A DNA stretch of 64,000 nucleotides, from contig JAKLIF010000005.1 in NCBI GenBank assembly GCA_022709755.1, positions 1 to 64,000 on the forward strand, in the 5' to 3' direction. A program made the translations under genes and the position numbers. Below, one piece after another: positions 21,875-30,921 of the stretch (positions are counted from its first letter, which is position 1; the number at the start of each line of letters is the position of its first letter). The notes under the pieces were generated by a model that saw nothing but the letters and a program-made list of their open reading frames with translations, was not told the DNA's origin and searched no databases. Origin of the DNA: Elusimicrobiota bacterium. GTDB taxonomy: Bacteria; Elusimicrobiota; Elusimicrobia; FEN-1173; JAKLIF01.

Positions 21875-22675
21875 TTGATCGAGACCTTCCCCATCTGCAA
21901 GATCGCCGGGATTCCTTTCCACGCCGTCACGTGGGCCGACATGGATCTGATCGTCTCTCAGTTGATGAAGGAACCGGAAGGGCGCTACCTGACCGTGGTC
22001 AACAGTTACTCGGTCGTCGTCTCTCAGAACGATGTCGATTTCTTCCAGGCCCTTCTCAACAGCCATCTCATCTTGGCGGACAGCATCCCGGTTGTCTGGC
22101 TCTCCCGGCTCATCGACCGTCCGCTCCCGGAACGCATCGCCGGTCCGGATCTGCACGATTTCATTTCCCGATTGGCCGAAAAGAACGGCTGGTCTGTGTT
22201 CTATCTGGGCGCCTCTCCCTCCACCCTTGATCAGTTGAAAGCAAACCTCCAAAAACGGTTCCCGGCACTGAATATCGCCGGGGTCTATTCTCCACCGATG
22301 AAAGCGGAGTTCAACGATGAAGACACCTCGGCCATGATTGAAGCGATCCAACGGGCCCGACCGGACATCGTCTGGGTCGGGTTGACCGCGCCCAAACAGG
22401 AGAAATGGCTCTTTCGGAACTTGAAAAGCCTGCGATGCCACCTCGCCGTCGGCATCGGTGCGGCATTCGAATTCACCGCAGGCACGCGGACGCGCGCCCC
22501 CCGCTGGATACAGGTCTGCGGATTCGAATGGTTGCATCGCCTCCTCCATGAACCGAGACGTCTCTGGAAACGATATCTGATCGGGAACACCATCTTCCTC
22601 CTCATCTCTTTCCGCGAAATCATCCAGCATTGGATCGGATCTTTGTTCAATTTCTATAAAAATGACTATTCTTGA
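21875..22675 (+). CDS. WecG/TagA/CpsF-family glycosyltransferase
   Basis: A 266-residue GT26 protein. ADSIPVVW (about 69-76), FLGASP, VWVGLTAPKQEKW (about 167-179), GIGAAFEFTAG and RAPRWIQVCGFEWLHRL (about 207-223) are all signature blocks of this family. Members transfer N-acetylmannosamine, N-acetylmannosaminuronic acid or glucose to an undecaprenyl-diphosphate-linked sugar, normally as the second sugar added. The best start is TTG at 21875, since no in-frame ATG lies near; its extent is moderately certain. The following methyltransferase overlaps by 14 nt. Confidence 0.87.
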   Translation: MIETFPICKIAGIPFHAVTWADMDLIVSQLMKEPEGRYLTVVNSYSVVVSQNDVDFFQALLNSHLILADSIPVVWLSRLIDRPLPERIAGPDLHDFISRLAEKNGWSVFYLGASPSTLDQLKANLQKRFPALNIAGVYSPPMKAEFNDEDTSAMIEAIQRARPDIVWVGLTAPKQEKWLFRNLKSLRCHLAVGIGAAFEFTAGTRTRAPRWIQVCGFEWLHRLLHEPRRLWKRYLIGNTIFLLISFREIIQHWIGSLFNFYKNDYS

Positions 22676-23237
22676 CTTCGGTTGCGGACCCAAGAAAACC
22701 CCGGGCGCCATCGGCGTCGACAGATTCCCAGCCCCCACGGTGGACGTGGTATGGGACCTTGACCGCCACCCCTATCCGTTCGACACAGATTCAGCGGACC
22801 GCATCGTGTTCTCCCACATCCTCGAGCATTTGAACGATCCGTTATTGGCGTTACAAGAGGCCTGCCGTATCTCGAAACCGGGGGGACAGATTGAGGTCAA
22901 AACCCCTCATTTTTCATCCCTCAACGCCTACTCGGACCTGACTCACCGTCATGTCTTATCCGTCTATGCCTTCATCCGGTTGCAAGCGGTGGACATGAGT
23001 CTCCGTCATGAATCGGGACCCGACCAATATCGTCCGTCCAGCAGGCGCTCTATTTCCCTGCGATTACTCTCACACCAATTGACATTTTGGAGACTGCTCG
23101 ATCAATGGGATCTCGTCCCGCCCCGCCTCTTGGGGATCGAATGGATCTCCAACAGATACCCTATCTTTTACGAAAGATTCCTCGCTTTCCTCTTTCCCGC
23201 GCAAGAAATATCCATCCTCTACGAAGTCGTAAAATAA
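22662..23237 (+). CDS. Class I SAM-dependent methyltransferase
   Basis: A 191-residue methyltransferase starting almost directly with motif I, ILDFGCGPKKTPGAIGVD, then SADRIVFSHILEHLNDP (about 46-62). This compact form, with the SAM loop at residue 3, is common in O-antigen loci. The ATG lies in the last 14 nt of the WecG-like gene. The substrate is unknown. Confidence 0.8.
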   Translation: MTILDFGCGPKKTPGAIGVDRFPAPTVDVVWDLDRHPYPFDTDSADRIVFSHILEHLNDPLLALQEACRISKPGGQIEVKTPHFSSLNAYSDLTHRHVLSVYAFIRLQAVDMSLRHESGPDQYRPSSRRSISLRLLSHQLTFWRLLDQWDLVPPRLLGIEWISNRYPIFYERFLAFLFPAQEISILYEVVK

Positions 23238-23238
23238 G

Positions 23239-24753
23239 GTGAACCGGCGCACACATCTGATGATCCTGATCTGGGCCATCACCTACGCGGTGCTGGCGGC
23301 GGGACTGTTATATTTTCGGGGGGGGATCGGGACCGTCGCCATCTCGCTGGGAGTCGCACTGGGATACCTGACATGGAAGAACCCCGCCCCGGCGACCTAT
23401 GTTCTCCTCTCACTCCTTCCGCTCACGGGCTTCCTGAATAACATCGGGGGCAAAGCCCAAGCAATCCCCTTCTTCATCGGCCCTTTCGCGGGTTGGGCGG
23501 TTGGCCTGACCATGCGTCCTGCTGGCAGCAAGGAAGAGCCACGGCTTCCGACAACAATGTTCTACGGATTGCTGGCTCTCGGAGGAGCTCTCATCGTGTC
23601 CAATATTTTCGGCGCACACCGGTATCTTCAGATGGTTCGCTCGCTGGGCGACACCGTGGCGTATCCCGTCGCGCGCTTACAAACCTACTCTTATGTCGAA
23701 GGCTGGAAAAACCCCCTGTCAGCGGCACACACTCTCGGGTGGATGAGTTGGGGGACCCTCGTTATTTCCGGTGGGGGCCTTTTCTTTGTCCTATCGTGGA
23801 AGTATCTGAAAGACATCCTGTCTTTCAAGAAGGTGATGAACACGCTCTTTCTATCCTTGATCCCGACGATCCTCTTCGGCTTGTTTCAAAGCGGCGGGTA
23901 TCAAAACCTTCTGAATTCAGGGGCCTTCTTTCAAACGGATCGTATCAACGCGACTTTCCAAGACCCGAATGCTCTGGCCATGAGCTTGTCCGTTCTTCTC
24001 CCGCTGTTGTTCGGATACTCGATCAGCGTCATCAAGGAAAAGAAAGGATCAATCCTTTGGATCTTGGCTCTCCTCATCCACGCCACCGCTCTCATGGCGC
24101 TGCTATTCCAGACAGGAACACGGTCTGCGATACTGTTTATGGGGATTTGTCTCATCTCCGGAGCCACCCTGGTCACTGTCAAAACCGGTCTGCCCTCCCT
24201 CCGCAACGCATTCTACGGAACGATCGCCATCATGACCCTTCTCTTGGGAACCTATCTCCTGTCCTCGAAAACCCCCGTTTTTCAAAGGATGACAACTTAT
24301 TATCAGGAAATGCAGCGAGAGGGACTATCCGTCTCCGGGTGGATGCACATACCTTCCAGCCGTTGGCAGATATGGAAGAGGGCCGTCCATCACGCCCTCC
24401 GGAGACCGTGGACCGGATCCGGACCCGGAACATATCTGATCGAAGCGCGCTTGCTGGCGGCGGAACATATGGATCTTCCAACCCCCAACGATCATGCTGG
24501 CAATTATTATCTCGAACTCTGGGCGGAGATGGGGATCGGGGGATTGGTCGCTTTCCTCTTTATTTTGACGGCGACCCTCAAAAACTCCATCGGAAATTAT
24601 ATGCGGAGATCAGATTCTTCCCGGCTCTACCTCATCTCCTCCTTCATGGGAATGGCGATCGCGTTATTCTTCGGATCCCATATGATCCAATTCGAACTGA
24701 GCATCTTGTTCTGGATGATGGTTCTATTGCTCTGGAAGGAAGATCCCCTGTGA
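23239..24753 (+). CDS. O-antigen polymerase/ligase family protein (Wzy/WaaL-like)
   Basis: A 504-residue polytopic membrane protein with about 11-12 helices. The large periplasmic loop contains SSRWQIWKRAVHHALRRPW and GSGPGTY, then PTPNDHAGNYYLELWAEMG; this RxxxW...GxGxG...HxxxxxxxxExG arrangement is the Wzy_C signature shared by O-antigen polymerases and ligases. It starts at GTG 23239, one nucleotide after the previous stop, and its stop overlaps the GTG of the second flippase (GTGA). The pairing with Wzx points to polymerisation of repeat units; ligation to a lipid core is the alternative. Confidence 0.82.
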   Translation: MNRRTHLMILIWAITYAVLAAGLLYFRGGIGTVAISLGVALGYLTWKNPAPATYVLLSLLPLTGFLNNIGGKAQAIPFFIGPFAGWAVGLTMRPAGSKEEPRLPTTMFYGLLALGGALIVSNIFGAHRYLQMVRSLGDTVAYPVARLQTYSYVEGWKNPLSAAHTLGWMSWGTLVISGGGLFFVLSWKYLKDILSFKKVMNTLFLSLIPTILFGLFQSGGYQNLLNSGAFFQTDRINATFQDPNALAMSLSVLLPLLFGYSISVIKEKKGSILWILALLIHATALMALLFQTGTRSAILFMGICLISGATLVTVKTGLPSLRNAFYGTIAIMTLLLGTYLLSSKTPVFQRMTTYYQEMQREGLSVSGWMHIPSSRWQIWKRAVHHALRRPWTGSGPGTYLIEARLLAAEHMDLPTPNDHAGNYYLELWAEMGIGGLVAFLFILTATLKNSIGNYMRRSDSSRLYLISSFMGMAIALFFGSHMIQFELSILFWMMVLLLWKEDPL

Positions 24754-25994
24754 AACGCTCCTTCATCACACGCCTTCTCATCGACGGACTGGGCCGAATC
24801 GTAATCTTCGGACTCATCATCCTGTTAACCCGGATACTCGGTGTGGCGAATTTCGGAAAACTGGCGTTCGCCATCTCTTTTTCAAACATCGCCTACATCC
24901 TCAGCGAATGCGGGACTTTATTGCTCTTTCTGCGCGAAATGGGGAACGCCCGGATGGACGCCAACGAACAAAACCGAATCTGGTCCGAATTCATAGGGCT
25001 CAAGGCCGCCCTCGTCCTCCTCACCTGCTCTTTGGGATTCATCGTCTCGTTCTGGATATGGCCCTGGGACCGCCCCCTCATCATACTTTTCATGCTCGGT
25101 TGGATGGTCGGTAATTCCTTCACGGATTTCTATCACCAGACATGCAACGCCACAGACCATGTGCAACACAGCGCTATCATCATGTTATTGCACCGAGGGC
25201 TCACGATTATCGGGCTCCTGCTGGCGATCACCTACTCAAAGGATCTCTATCAGGTCTCTTTGGGTCTCTGTATCGGGAGTCTCATCGGCATGGCCGTCTC
25301 GTTCTTCTATATCCGGAGAACGCTCCATCTCAAGGAATGGCCCCGATGGCAACCCGCGATATGGATGGGCTGGGTTAAGAAATCCGTTCCGCTCGCTCTG
25401 GCCAATATATTCGGGACGACTTATCCGCGACTGGGGATCTTCATGCTTCCGCGCCTTTCAGGCGCGCTGGAGACCGGTCTTTTCGGCGCAGCCCATAGAC
25501 TGTTCGAAGTCGGTTATATGGTTCCCTCGGCCTTCCTCTCCGTCACCACTCCCCGCCTATCCCGATTGATCAAAGAACATCCGGAACACGTTCCTTCGAC
25601 GATGTCTCGATTGGCCCTCTACATGGGGGGATTATCCATCGTTTGGGTGATCGTGGGCATTTTCGCGGCACCCCTGATCATACGACTATTGTTCGGGGCA
25701 GAGTATCTGCCTTCCACCCACTATCTCCGGATACTCCTCCTCTCCACCTTCTTCATCTTCATGAACTACGTCCTCGTCAACTATCTGATCGTCACCGACC
25801 ATCTGATCCCCCACGCCACCAATGAATTCATCGCTCTTTTGATCGGCATCCCAATCACCTATTATTTCATCAGCGTCCATGGAGGAGCAGGCGCCTCATG
25901 GGCTCTGGTCGTCACGGAACTCTCGTTCATGCTCCTGACGATCGCTTCCCTCATCCGGCTCAGGCATCGCCTCTCCGCGCCGGAACGCCCCTGA
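24750..25994 (+). CDS. Wzx-like oligosaccharide flippase (second copy)
   Basis: A 414-residue polytopic protein of the MOP/Wzx type with about 12 helices; it opens IVIFGLIILLTRILGVANFGKLAFAIS, the canonical Wzx start in which the first helix is followed by GxxxFG. The frame is open 419 codons upstream through the polymerase gene, but hydrophobic character and family similarity begin at the GTG overlapping the polymerase stop. Together with the polymerase it forms a Wzx/Wzy pair. Its relation to the first flippase at 7806 is unclear; it is shorter and the two differ throughout. Confidence 0.84.
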   Translation: MKRSFITRLLIDGLGRIVIFGLIILLTRILGVANFGKLAFAISFSNIAYILSECGTLLLFLREMGNARMDANEQNRIWSEFIGLKAALVLLTCSLGFIVSFWIWPWDRPLIILFMLGWMVGNSFTDFYHQTCNATDHVQHSAIIMLLHRGLTIIGLLLAITYSKDLYQVSLGLCIGSLIGMAVSFFYIRRTLHLKEWPRWQPAIWMGWVKKSVPLALANIFGTTYPRLGIFMLPRLSGALETGLFGAAHRLFEVGYMVPSAFLSVTTPRLSRLIKEHPEHVPSTMSRLALYMGGLSIVWVIVGIFAAPLIIRLLFGAEYLPSTHYLRILLLSTFFIFMNYVLVNYLIVTDHLIPHATNEFIALLIGIPITYYFISVHGGAGASWALVVTELSFMLLTIASLIRLRHRLSAPERP

Positions 25995-26004
25995 TCATGC
26001 GTCC

Positions 26005-26793
26005 ATGACCCCCATTGACTCTTTGAAAGATCAGATACGGAGCTCGGTCCGGAGACGCGGTGTCCCAGGGGCGATTCGCTCATTCCTAGTGAATCGCTTT
26101 CAGAGGATACTCATCATCAGCCACGACACGTTGCATCGCGCCTATTGGACGGTCTACTCCATCCTATTCCAGAAACCGCTTCTCTATGCCATCGGGGACA
26201 GCCACGTTCTGACGTTCAAACGGTGCCCGCGATTCATCGTGTATCATCTTGGCCCAGCCACAGCGCATAATCTCGGGAAACCGGGAAACACGACACGATC
26301 CCGTGAACGTCTGTTCGACCTTCTCCGCCGGCTGAACCGACGAAACGGCTTGATCATGTTGATGTTCGGTGAGATCGACTGTCGGATCCATTTTTACAAC
26401 CAATACATGAAACATGAAAAAAAACATCCCCTGAGTCAATTCATCGATGACACAATTTCCAAATACATGGGCGTCTTGGGGGAAGTCCAACAACTCGGCA
26501 TCGATTTTTTCGTCTGCGGCATTCCGCCGGCGGGCCGCCAGGGGAACGCCTACGGCTACATCCACTACGCCGACCCACAGACCCGGAGTCTTATCTACCG
26601 TGAGTTCAATGAGAAGCTTGAGCACGCCTGTGCCGGACGGGGGATCCGCTATTTAAACATCTATTCCAAAACCGCCGGCCCCGACGGATTCACGAGAGCC
26701 GAGTATCTCAGCGATGACGATGTTCATCTAAAACAGAACACCCATCGGTTTATTAGCGAATGGATCGAAAAAACCCGTCCAATTGATATATAA
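26005..26793 (+). CDS. SGNH-hydrolase-like protein of the glycan locus
   Basis: A 262-residue protein without a signal peptide. I recognise the SGNH pattern: GDSH with Ser66 as probable nucleophile, FGEIDCR (about 119-125) in the place of block III, and DDDVHL near the C-terminus with Asp239 and His241 as the likely acid and base. Members hydrolyse acetyl or acyl esters on carbohydrates, and some act as transferases. No acyltransferase was found in this locus, so an esterase role on an imported or precursor acyl group, or a transferase role, are both possible. The start is the ATG 10 nt after the flippase stop. Confidence 0.62.
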   Translation: MTPIDSLKDQIRSSVRRRGVPGAIRSFLVNRFQRILIISHDTLHRAYWTVYSILFQKPLLYAIGDSHVLTFKRCPRFIVYHLGPATAHNLGKPGNTTRSRERLFDLLRRLNRRNGLIMLMFGEIDCRIHFYNQYMKHEKKHPLSQFIDDTISKYMGVLGEVQQLGIDFFVCGIPPAGRQGNAYGYIHYADPQTRSLIYREFNEKLEHACAGRGIRYLNIYSKTAGPDGFTRAEYLSDDDVHLKQNTHRFISEWIEKTRPIDI

Positions 26794-26794
26794 T
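26765..26794 (+). promoter_or_regulatory. Candidate promoter before the GT4 pair
   Basis: TCGAAA (26765-26770) and TATAAT (26789-26794) are 18 nt apart, straddling the stop of the SGNH-like gene. The -10 is perfect and the -35 matches 4 of 6. It would start RNA about 34 nt before the glycosyltransferase at 26835, which has a GAGGA ribosome site. It could reinforce expression of the distal half of the locus. Confidence 0.38.
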
Positions 26795-26834
26795 AACAGC
26801 CCATTTACTCGAAATGACCTCCTGAGGACAGACC

Positions 26835-27953
26835 ATGAGAATCGCCGTCGATGCCAGACCGCTCTGCATTGAAAAAGCCAGTGGAATCCCCACATTCCTG
26901 AGATGCCTTCTCAATGCGATCAGCGAATTAGACAAACGAAACGAATACATCCTCTACGCACACCGCAACTTCCACTGGACGGGCCATCCGGATTTTCAGG
27001 TCCGGAAACATGTGGGAACCAACCTCTACGGCACCGTCTGGATGCAATCCGTCGTCCCTTTCTGGATACAGCAGGACAAGATCGACGTATTCTGGGGGAC
27101 CCAACATATTTTACCCCTTCTGGCCAAACGATCAGTTCGGATGGTATTAACGGTCCACGACCTGATCTATCTTCGACTTCCCCACACGATGGAGTTGAAA
27201 AACCTCTGGATCAACCGTTACATGATCAAACCCTCCATCCACATGGCGAACACTCTGATCGCCGATTCCCGTTGCACCGCTCAGGACGTGGTGGAACTCA
27301 TGAAGATCGACCCCCGACGCATCCATGTCAATTATCTGGGCATCGAATCCGATTACGTGATCAAATCCAAGGAAGAGGCACAGCGCCAATTGAGTTCCTT
27401 CATGAAGGTCGACCATCCCTATCTCTTGACGGTCGGGACGATGGAGCCCCGGAAAAACCTGTTGGCCTCCCTGGCGGCTTTCATGAAGATTGCGGATCAG
27501 TTCCCCCATGATCTCTTCGTCGTGGGCCCGCCGGGCTGGAAAATGCAACAAGTGCTCCGAATGAACACATATCCCCAGTCGATCCAAAAACGCGTCAAAC
27601 TCTTGGGGTACATTCCCCGACTTCTCATGCCCTCCCTTTACGCCGGTTCCGACGTATTTCTGTTCCCGTCGTTCTACGAGGGTTTCGGCCTGCCTCCGCT
27701 GGAAGCGATGGCGTGCGGAACACCCGTCGTCGCCTCCAACACATCGTGCCTTCCCGAAATACTCGATAGCGCCGCCCTGTTCGCGGACCCCCACCGGCCC
27801 GACGAGCTCGCCGCACACATCCGACACTTGCTCAGCGATCCGGATTTCCAGAACCGACAGATACAGGCGGGGTTGAACAGATCGGCACAGTTCCGATGGA
27901 AGGACACCGCCCAGCGCATGATGGACATCTTCAATCAGGGCGCGCGTTCATGA
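26835..27953 (+). CDS. GT4-type glycosyltransferase
   Basis: A 372-residue retaining GT-B enzyme of the mannosyltransferase-like subgroup: MRIAVDARPLC at the N-terminus, VHDLIYLRLPH (about 109-119), TVGTMEPRKNL (about 202-212) and FPSFYEGFGLPPLEAMACGTPV with the EX7E pair. A GAGGA ribosome site lies about 10 nt before the ATG. Its stop overlaps the start of a paralogous GT4 (ATGA). This subgroup often uses GDP-mannose, which the locus supplies; donor use is inferred. Confidence 0.88.
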   Translation: MRIAVDARPLCIEKASGIPTFLRCLLNAISELDKRNEYILYAHRNFHWTGHPDFQVRKHVGTNLYGTVWMQSVVPFWIQQDKIDVFWGTQHILPLLAKRSVRMVLTVHDLIYLRLPHTMELKNLWINRYMIKPSIHMANTLIADSRCTAQDVVELMKIDPRRIHVNYLGIESDYVIKSKEEAQRQLSSFMKVDHPYLLTVGTMEPRKNLLASLAAFMKIADQFPHDLFVVGPPGWKMQQVLRMNTYPQSIQKRVKLLGYIPRLLMPSLYAGSDVFLFPSFYEGFGLPPLEAMACGTPVVASNTSCLPEILDSAALFADPHRPDELAAHIRHLLSDPDFQNRQIQAGLNRSAQFRWKDTAQRMMDIFNQGARS

Positions 27954-29035
27954 TCACCCTCGATGCCAGAATGATCCAACACTCGGGTATCGGGACTTAT
28001 ATCCGAGGGTTACTGTCGGGGATGACACCCACCCAGTTGAAGGAAATGTGGCTGCTCGGAGACCCCGACCTTTTGAATTCATACACAGACCAGATCATCC
28101 CTTTCCATTCACCGATCTATGGTCCCGGAGAACAGATTCTCCTCCCGCGGCTGCTCGCGCGTCACCCCCTCACGCTCTTCCATTCGCCCCATTTCAACAT
28201 CCCGCTGCTCTATTGTGGGAGACTGGTCGTCACGATCCACGATATGATCCATATCCGATTCCCGTCATTCTCACGACTCCCTTTGGCTCGAATTTACGCT
28301 CTAGCCATGATCAAACAGTGTCTTCGCAAAGCCTCGTGGGTCATCACAGACTCCGAATCCACAAAGCGCGATCTGATGGATCGGGGAGCCCCCCAGGACC
28401 GCCTTTCAGTCATACCGCTGGCGATCGATGAGACCCTGTTCCGCGAAGCCAGCGGATCCGACTCGTCGGTATTGGACAAGTATTCGCTGGCCCCTGGTTT
28501 TTTCCTCTATGTGGGGAACATCAGGAAGATCAAGAACGTGCCCGGACTCGTCGCCGCCTATCTCCGGTTAAAACGCGCCGACAGCACCGTTCCACCGCTG
28601 GTGATCGCCGGCAAGGACCAGATGCCCCAATGGACCCGTCAATACGAGAAAGATCCGTCTATCCGTATACTGACCGACGTCCCATTCCAGGATCTTCCGG
28701 CCTTCTACCGCAGCGCCATCGCCTTCGTCTTCCCTTCTTTCTTCGAAGGGTTCGGATTGCCCCCACTGGAAGCGATGGCCTGCGGGTGCCCAGTCATCTC
28801 TTCACGGGCCGGTTCTCTGCCGGAAGTCCTGGGGGAAGCATCATTGGCCATTGATCCACACAACGTCGGGTCCATCGCCGACGCGATGAAACAATTATTT
28901 GTCAATTCCTCCCTGCGACTCCAACTCATCGCGAGGGGCCGAGAACAGGTGAAGCGTTATTCCTGGAAAACAACGGCGCGGGAAACATTCAAAATCTACG
29001 GGCAGTTATTGGAGGGGAAATCCCATGCCGCATAA
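27950..29035 (+). CDS. GT4-type glycosyltransferase, paralogue of the preceding gene
   Basis: A 361-residue GT-B enzyme with the same layout as its upstream neighbour: MITLDARMIQHSGIGTYIRG, IHDMIHIRFP (about 86-95), YVGNIRKIKNVPGLV and FPSFFEGFGLPPLEAMACGCPV. The frame is open 18 codons further upstream, but the ATG overlapping the previous stop gives a natural N-terminus. The two genes probably arose by tandem duplication and now add sugars at different positions. The next methyltransferase overlaps by 11 nt. Confidence 0.87.
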   Translation: MITLDARMIQHSGIGTYIRGLLSGMTPTQLKEMWLLGDPDLLNSYTDQIIPFHSPIYGPGEQILLPRLLARHPLTLFHSPHFNIPLLYCGRLVVTIHDMIHIRFPSFSRLPLARIYALAMIKQCLRKASWVITDSESTKRDLMDRGAPQDRLSVIPLAIDETLFREASGSDSSVLDKYSLAPGFFLYVGNIRKIKNVPGLVAAYLRLKRADSTVPPLVIAGKDQMPQWTRQYEKDPSIRILTDVPFQDLPAFYRSAIAFVFPSFFEGFGLPPLEAMACGCPVISSRAGSLPEVLGEASLAIDPHNVGSIADAMKQLFVNSSLRLQLIARGREQVKRYSWKTTARETFKIYGQLLEGKSHAA

Positions 29036-29786
29036 CCCGGCGCAGGATCTGGAAGCCTGGGACAGGTCGTGGAGGGCAGGTCTCTCGGGAAAAGCGCTCA
29101 AGGACGGTTGGTATCTGATGGATCTTTTGAAGTTCGAACGGCTGTCCACGGTCATTCCACCCACGGGGAAGACACTGGAAGTGGGATGCGGCACGGGCCG
29201 GTTATCTTCATTGCTGGCCCTGAAGGGTTATGATAACTTTCTATTGGACTATTCAAGGTCCGCTCTCCTGTCGAGCCGTCAGACATTCGAGGACCTCCGA
29301 TTAACCGACAGTGCCAAGATCGTCCAAGCCGACGCCTATCGATTACCCTTCGACGACAATCAATTCGACATTGTCATGTCCACAGGGCTCCTGGAACACT
29401 TCAAAGACCCATCCCCCATCGTCCGCGAAATGACACGCGTCCTCGTCCCGGGCGGTCTTTTCTATTCCGACGTCGTCCCGAAAAAATTCTCTCTTTTCCG
29501 CCTTTCCGCTCTTTGGCAGCCTTTTCAGATCGGGGGGGAATCCATCTTCGAGGGGCGCTATTCGCCGGCCGACATCCACGCCTGGCTAACCGCCACCGGA
29601 CAGTTGGAGAACATACAGACCATTGGAGCGGGTGTCCTTCCTCCTTATCGACTGACGCATCGACCCGCCCTTTCCCGTAAAATCACTTTCGCCTTGAAAC
29701 CCCTCTGGCGTTTTCTAGAAGGCGGATGGACCGGCCGCGCACTGGGATGTTATTACTTCGTGACCGCCTGGAAGAAGACTCCATGA
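29025..29786 (+). CDS. Class I SAM-dependent methyltransferase
   Basis: A 253-residue methyltransferase. Motif I is TLEVGCGTGRLS (about 46-57), LDYSRSALLSSRQ gives the adenosine-binding acidic strand end, and FDIVMSTGLLEHFKDPSP (about 111-128) is the motif region before the catalytic face. It begins within the last 11 nt of the GT4 gene and its stop overlaps the next start. Sixth and last methyltransferase of the glycan locus. Confidence 0.8.
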   Translation: MPHNPAQDLEAWDRSWRAGLSGKALKDGWYLMDLLKFERLSTVIPPTGKTLEVGCGTGRLSSLLALKGYDNFLLDYSRSALLSSRQTFEDLRLTDSAKIVQADAYRLPFDDNQFDIVMSTGLLEHFKDPSPIVREMTRVLVPGGLFYSDVVPKKFSLFRLSALWQPFQIGGESIFEGRYSPADIHAWLTATGQLENIQTIGAGVLPPYRLTHRPALSRKITFALKPLWRFLEGGWTGRALGCYYFVTAWKKTP

Positions 29787-30877
29787 AAACCGCCCTGATC
29801 CATGACTGGCTGACGGGAATGAGAGGGGGAGAAAAAGTGTTGGAATCCCTCTGCCATATGTTCCCGAACGCCGACATCTTCACGCTCGTCCATATCCCGG
29901 GATCCGTGTCTCAAACAATCGAATCACACCGCATCACGACGTCTCCTCTTCAACGGTTCCCCCGCGTCCGGAACATCTACCGGCATCTGCTCCCCTTGAT
30001 GCCGTGGGCCATCGAACGTTTTGACCTTTCCGGATACGACCTGATCTTATCCTCCAGCCATTGTGTGGCCAAGGGGGTCCGGGTGCCGAAAGGTGTCCCC
30101 CATATCTGTTATTGCCACACGCCGATGAGATACATCTGGGACCAATATGACGAATACTTCGGGCCCCAGAAAACATCGTTTCCGTTAAGGATGGCGATGG
30201 CGATGATGAGACCCCCTCTCAAACGGTGGGACGTCGCCACATCGAACCGAGTGACCCACTACATCGCCAATTCAGAAAACGTCTTGGACCGGATCCGGCG
30301 CTTCTACGGCCGATCCGGGGACGTGGTCTATCCTCCGGTCGAGACAGGCCTTTACATCCCGGCCCCGTCTTCTCAATCCGACTATTACCTGATCGTCTCG
30401 GCCTTTGCCCCCTACAAACGTGTCGATCTGGCGATCGACGTCTTCAACAAACTCAAGAAACCCCTGATGATCATCGGAGCCGGACAGGACGAGCAAAAAC
30501 TCAAATCACTGGCGGGCCCCCACATCGTCTTCAAGGGATGGACTCCCACATCCGAACTCGTCAAAATCTATCAATCGTGCAAAGCCCTGATCTTCCCGGG
30601 AGAGGAAGATTTCGGCATCGTCCCCGTTGAGGCGATGTCGTGCGGGAAACCGGTCATTGCCTTCCGGAAGGGCGGGGCTTTGGAGACGGTCAAAGAAGGG
30701 GTGACCGGTCTTCTGTTTGACGAACAGACGGTCTCCTCCTTGTCCGACGCGGTCATCCGTTCGGAAGCCACAACGTTCGATCCCGGCACAATCCGTCAAT
30801 GGGCCACTCGATTTAGTAAAGAAAATTTTGTAGAACATATGCGCGAGTCGTTGAAAGGGCAGAAGCTGTCCCTTTAG
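29783..30877 (+). CDS. WbaZ-like GT4 mannosyltransferase
   Basis: A 364-residue GT-B enzyme. The frame opens 19 codons earlier, but MKTALIHDWLTGMRGGEKVLE is the standard N-terminus of the WbaZ/mannosyltransferase-like subgroup, and its ATG overlaps the previous stop (ATGA). YCHTPMRYIWDQY (about 111-123) is a strong subgroup signature; the C-terminal domain has VSAFAPYKRVDLAI and FPGEEDFGIVPVEAMSCGKPV. Members of this subgroup transfer mannose from GDP-mannose. That fits the GDP-mannose supply genes downstream. Confidence 0.87.
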   Translation: MKTALIHDWLTGMRGGEKVLESLCHMFPNADIFTLVHIPGSVSQTIESHRITTSPLQRFPRVRNIYRHLLPLMPWAIERFDLSGYDLILSSSHCVAKGVRVPKGVPHICYCHTPMRYIWDQYDEYFGPQKTSFPLRMAMAMMRPPLKRWDVATSNRVTHYIANSENVLDRIRRFYGRSGDVVYPPVETGLYIPAPSSQSDYYLIVSAFAPYKRVDLAIDVFNKLKKPLMIIGAGQDEQKLKSLAGPHIVFKGWTPTSELVKIYQSCKALIFPGEEDFGIVPVEAMSCGKPVIAFRKGGALETVKEGVTGLLFDEQTVSSLSDAVIRSEATTFDPGTIRQWATRFSKENFVEHMRESLKGQKLSL

Positions 30878-30921
30878 CCGGACATATCGTTTTCGGTCAA
30901 AATCAACCCAACTCATCTATC

